DNA of 64,000 bases from Embiotoca jacksoni. Lineage: Eukaryota > Chordata > Actinopteri > Embiotocidae. Numbering within the stretch: the stretch's first letter is position 1; each line of letters begins with the position of its first letter. Shown in pieces: positions 60,862 to 64,000 of the stretch. The notes below the pieces were generated by a model. It saw only the letters and a list, made by a program, of their open reading frames with translations. It had not been told where the DNA came from and made no database searches. The stretch spans positions 8,129,926 through 8,193,925 of the forward strand of contig JAKOON010000007.1 in assembly GCA_022577435.1 (NCBI GenBank), given 5' to 3'. Both the position numbers and the translations under genes were made by a program.

Positions 60862-60983
60862 GTAGGAGTCGTGAGGTCAAAACCACGTCACAGAGCACAT
60901 GGTAACTTCATTCGTGGTGATGCATCCCTGCTGCAAACACCCGAGGAGCTGCGGAGACTGCACTCGGCCATGGACATTCAAAG
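60862..60983 (+). CDS. Candidate internal coding exon, unidentified gene
   Basis: A pyrimidine tract, CCCTCCTTCCTTTCC, and AG at 60860-60861 precede a 122-base stretch followed by the donor AAG|GTTAGTA at 60984. Only one of the three frames is open throughout. It reads VGVVRSKPRHRAHGNFIRGD, then ASLLQTPEELRRLHSAMDIQ, 40 codons plus two bases. Codon choice (CTG CTG, GAG GAG CTG CGG, CTG CAC, GCC ATG GAC) looks coding and is unlike the AT-rich flanks. The first half is basic; the second half would form an amphipathic helix. I do not recognise the family. The donor has T at +3, which is weaker than consensus. Alternatives are a chance open stretch, an alternative exon or a decayed exon. No partner exon was found in the window. 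Confidence 0.4.
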
Positions 60984-62039
60984 GTTAGTAAATATTTAGG
61001 GTCAAGACAACACACGCCGTCAGAATATGATTTCAATTGAATTGTTCAGGATCAGTGAAGGATTATTTTAAATTAAGTATTGATAAATGCAGTAATGCTC
61101 ATACCCTCCCTAAATGCAGTATTTATTCATTGTTGCGAGGTGCCCGTAGATGAGATTATGCGCAAAACCATTAGTGAATAAACCAAAACGTATGTCACAT
61201 TTTATATTTGCCGTGAATGAATAGGACCAAACAAATATATTTGCAATTTTCTATAAAAAAAAACAACAAAAACAAAAAACAACACGTATTGAAAGTACCT
61301 AAAATGTAAGAAACCGCTTAATAAATGTGAATATGGGTCGTCATCACCCCTTTAAACAATCAACTGGTGTTGACGTTTTCTGGTGTGGTCGGGCTGACAT
61401 TGTGGGATGTCACTCATAAGTCCAATTTTCCTTGATTTTGACAAACAAACAGTTTGTAAAATGAAAACGGAAATATTTCAGACTGCTTTAGGTTTGGTGT
61501 GTTCCACAGTGTTTCTTTAAAAAGCAGGCTGTATTTATGATTGTGAAACTAATCCGGGGGCGTGGTTATTTCAGGCTTAAATGTACACCGTGTACGCCTG
61601 CATTCAAGACCGAAAAAAAAACATGTTGCGAGGTCCTTCTATAAAAGCATACATTTTGACTCGTTTTAGCAGCAAAAGCACAGGTGGAATGAAGAACATT
61701 AGCAGTGGCTCAGATCCTTTGAGTGGCCTAGTGAGCCGCTTCTATGAGCAACCACACAATAGCGGGGCCTCCTCGAAGTCGTCAGCTTGCTGAGAAATGT
61801 GCAGTGAATAAAGACAGGTGTGCAGATTGTAGGTGAACTCATTTTGCCCCATTTTTCCCTTTTGTTGTAGAGGAGGTAAGTGTGGAAAGCTTCTGTCTCA
61901 AATAAGCATGCGAGTTCAGATGCAACCCACGTCCCCTTTTTTTTTTTTTTTCTTATAAAATGAACACACAGGGTTCTTTCTCTTACCCGCAGTACTTTTT
62001 GTTTTGTTTCATGTCTTGCGTGCAATTTGGAAGAAACAC
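60984..62039. other. Non-coding interval, possible intron
   Basis: AT-rich sequence downstream of the candidate exon with an A9 patch and C-interrupted A tracts near 61254-61280 and T16 near 61937-61952. No second exon was found. Confidence 0.4.
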
Positions 62040-62480
62040 ATGACTTGCTTTGTGGCCCTCTCAGGCCCAGCCATCAGACAGCTCCGTTAGCTGATAGGGT
62101 AAGCCCCTGTTCCACTTTCCATCTGCTTGGCAGGCTGTCCCCAAGTCATTAGGCCCCTGCATGGGTACCCAGCTGGGGGTGGGGGTGGGGGTGGGGTGGA
62201 GTGTTGGGTGGGAGAGGGAGAGAGGGAGAGGACAGGACTGGCCCCAGTACGCCTGGCACAAGCCATCCAGAGGGGGGCATCTGGCAAGGCAGCACCCCAG
62301 GTCAGGCTATCTGAGGAAAGAGCATATCGGCGGGCGCTTCATGGATGGCTCACTGTCTGCCCCTGGCAGCTTGTCATTTATCACTGCTGAGCAGCGATGT
62401 CAGGTGGGAACGTGATTAATTTCACTTTACCATTCTCAGAAATAAGCCCTATAAATCATCCTAAGCTTGGTTTGTGTGCA
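62040..62480. promoter_or_regulatory. Candidate conserved non-coding block with G-rich insert
   Basis: Complex sequence on both sides of a G-rich tract. Notable words are CAGCCATCAGACAGCTCCGT near 62072, CCAAGTCATTAGGCCCCTG near 62141 and GTGATTAATTTCACTTTACC near 62412. The GGGGGTGGGGGTGGGGGTGG tract at 62175-62194 satisfies a G-quadruplex pattern and is followed by GA-rich DNA to 62230. Open frames overlap on both strands, so coding is unlikely. Confidence 0.3.
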
Positions 62481-62819
62481 GGTTTTCCTTTCGGACCGGT
62501 CTGACAAATCTTTACCTGGTCCCACCGCCCCGCTCAGCCCTCGTCTTGTTTCTGACGCTGCGGCAAAAGAAGGTCTGTGTCAAACAGACAGCTCGGTGAT
62601 GGGAACTGTCCTCTCGAAGACATACTGTACATGAAGAAAAGCGAGAAAGACGCGCGCCGCCGACACCGACAGCGCATTGAAATGACTCAAACACATTTAC
62701 AAGATGTATTGAGGAAGGGAGACAAGAGATGTGTGCATATCATCAACAAGTATTAACACCTCCGTAAATCGAATCCTCACCCTCTGACCATCTGTTCTGC
62801 TAAAAGGAATGACAGGAGG

Positions 62820-63075
62820 AGAGGGAGGCTGAGACGGGATCAAATGGAACATGCTGATGATGTGGAGCTGTCAGCAGAGACTGTGGATGTAGAGGGGGGG
62901 GTTCTAGTTTATTACCAGAGCCACGGAACACATCACATCTAATATGTCAGAGGTAATAAGGACACTCTGGTGATAGGTGGCAGACTGCCAGCATGTCAGA
63001 CAGACACCCTGTTATCAAAACCTTTTCTATTAATTTTACAGATGTGCTGCTGTTTTGTGAGTGATTTAACTCATC
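62820..63075. promoter_or_regulatory. Candidate conserved non-coding element
   Basis: Repeat-poor sequence with GGTTCTAGTTTATTACCAG near 62898, TCTAATATGTCAGAGGTAAT near 62938, GATAGGTGGCAGACTGCCAG near 62972 and TTTTCTATTAATTTTACAG near 63023. The last word also looks like a splice acceptor, but no open frame with coding character follows it. Confidence 0.28.
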
Positions 63076-63286
63076 TTTAACAAGACTTCCCCCCCCCTCC
63101 CCACCCATTTCATTCTTAGTCTCACTCGCGCTCTCGCTTTGCAAAGGGTGACATTGATGGAGGGTTTCAAAAAAAAGTGGAACAGGAGGAGCACAGATTT
63201 TATAGAAAAGTAAGACCAAAATGTGTGTTCTTATCAAAAACTGGGCTATATTATAAATGAGGCCACTGCCTCAATCTAAGTGTTCT

Positions 63287-63449
63287 CCAAAGGCTACTGG
63301 ACTTTTATGACTTTCTTGAAGACATTTCACTTCCCCAATGAAAGGCTTCTTCAGTTCAAAAATACTTCTTTTCGAAAGGCTTTTTCAAAACTTCGGATGA
63401 AAGGTGAAACGTCTTCAAGAAACTAAAAAAAAAGTCGAGTTGCCTTTGG
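63287..63449. mobile_element. Fold-back teleost dispersed repeat
   Basis: The left part (CCAAAGGCTACTGGAC, TTTCTTGAAGACATTTCACT, GAAAGGCTTCTTCAG) returns as its reverse complement in the right part (CGAAAGGC, GATGAAAGGTGAAACGTCTT, CAAGAAACT, GTCGAGTTGCCTTTGG). The arms, about 63287-63355 and 63369-63449, form a long imperfect stem. The phrases 'gaaggcttcttcag', 'gaaacgtcttcaagaa' and 'gacctggatgactga' (about 63469-63484) recur throughout fish genomes and I recognise them as a dispersed repeat, possibly the 3' part of a Penelope-like element. The family is not certain. Confidence 0.6.
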
Positions 63450-63924
63450 GTCACACTTACTTTGACCTTGACCTGGATGACTGAAAGTCTTCATACCTCC
63501 GCCTCATTGTATTCCTGAGTTACAGTAAAGATGGAATGAATAAATAAAAAGTGGATGGAAGACCATCAAATGTTATAGAAATGTTATTTTATATTTAAGG
63601 TATGAATTTGTATAGCAGTATTTTTCTAACATCTAACAAATATTGAAATGACTTCTTCACACTCGCTTGATCATAGTACTTTTTTTTTTGTATTATTATT
63701 TCTTCTGATCTTATCTTTTTGGCTGTTTCTCAGCCATATCTCCTTTTTGATTATGTGGTTATGTTGTACAGTTCTGCACGTTAGTATGTGCCAGATTTAA
63801 TATCCCCCACTGTCCCTTTTCTCAAATCTCTTCTTCTAACTTCACTGTCACTGTTTCCCATTTACAGAACCAGAGCTGTGTACCAAAAGTGGACCGTGAG
63901 GGGGGAGGGTAGTCACCAGGGACG
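63450..63924. other. Non-coding interval, no gene seen
   Basis: The first 35 bases are probably the outer end of the fold-back repeat. The rest is AT-rich with T9 near 63680. A ...CATTTACAG/AACC... acceptor-like word near 63862-63876 is followed by a short open stretch, too short to support an exon. Confidence 0.4.
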
Positions 63925-64000
63925 TGCCATATCATATCGTTCACGGCAATACCGGTATAATTCTTCAGACGATATAAAAAAAAAAAAAAAAATCATACCG
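63925..64000. mobile_element. Possible dispersed repeat cut by window end
   Basis: GTGCCATATCATATCGTTCA, GCAATACCGGTATAATTCTT and GACGATATAAAA followed by A16-A18 and ATCATACCG resemble a 'cgatatcgcaataccggtat' repeat common in fish. It contains the palindrome ATACCGGTAT at 63948-63957. The repeat is truncated by the window end, so family and strand are unknown. Confidence 0.35.

Noticed and set aside
1..64000. Prokaryotic-type systems (operons, CRISPR, toxin-antitoxin, phage)
   Set aside because: No long open frames with ribosome-binding sites, no regularly spaced direct repeats with unique spacers, and the overall character is vertebrate.

Overview
This window looks like nuclear DNA of a teleost fish. 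The evidence is the density of CA/GT, AT and tetranucleotide microsatellites, and three 3' ends of high-copy repeats that I recognise from fish genomes: an L2/Maui-type LINE or SINE tail at 24.59-24.79 kb with a short second copy at 4.56 kb, a Rex1/Babar-like tail at 10.6-10.9 kb, and a decayed GC-rich LINE at 55.64-57.54 kb. There is no bacterial gene organisation, operon, CRISPR array, rRNA or recognisable tRNA. Almost every open frame in the window is chance, low-complexity or microsatellite-driven.

Layout: 1-40 kb is mostly AT-rich, CpG-poor, unannotatable sequence interrupted by simple repeats and old repeat fragments. Near 40 kb the character changes. From about 40.1 kb to 51.6 kb CpG dinucleotides become frequent, long C and G runs appear, and there are long stretches of repeat-free sequence rich in homeodomain-type TAAT/ATTA words that look like conserved non-coding elements. 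The LINE carcass lies at 55.64-57.54 kb. More enhancer-like blocks lie at 51.9-54.8 kb and 59.2-63.1 kb. CTCF-like motifs lie on either side of the change, minus strand at 33.84 kb and plus strand at 42.77 and 46.04 kb, a divergent arrangement of the kind seen at domain boundaries.

The only protein-coding signal outside transposons that I would defend is a possible 122-base internal exon at 60,862-60,983. It has a good polypyrimidine tract and AG, one open frame with natural-looking codon use, and a GT donor. I do not recognise the protein. If it is real, the right-hand part of the window lies inside or beside a large gene with long introns, and the enhancer-like blocks may be intronic. I found no convincing undescribed system. 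The items most worth a check are the candidate exon, the compositional and CTCF-like boundary, the long fold-back repeat at 63.29-63.45 kb, and the pair of complementary GT/CA tracts at 53.86-54.07 kb.
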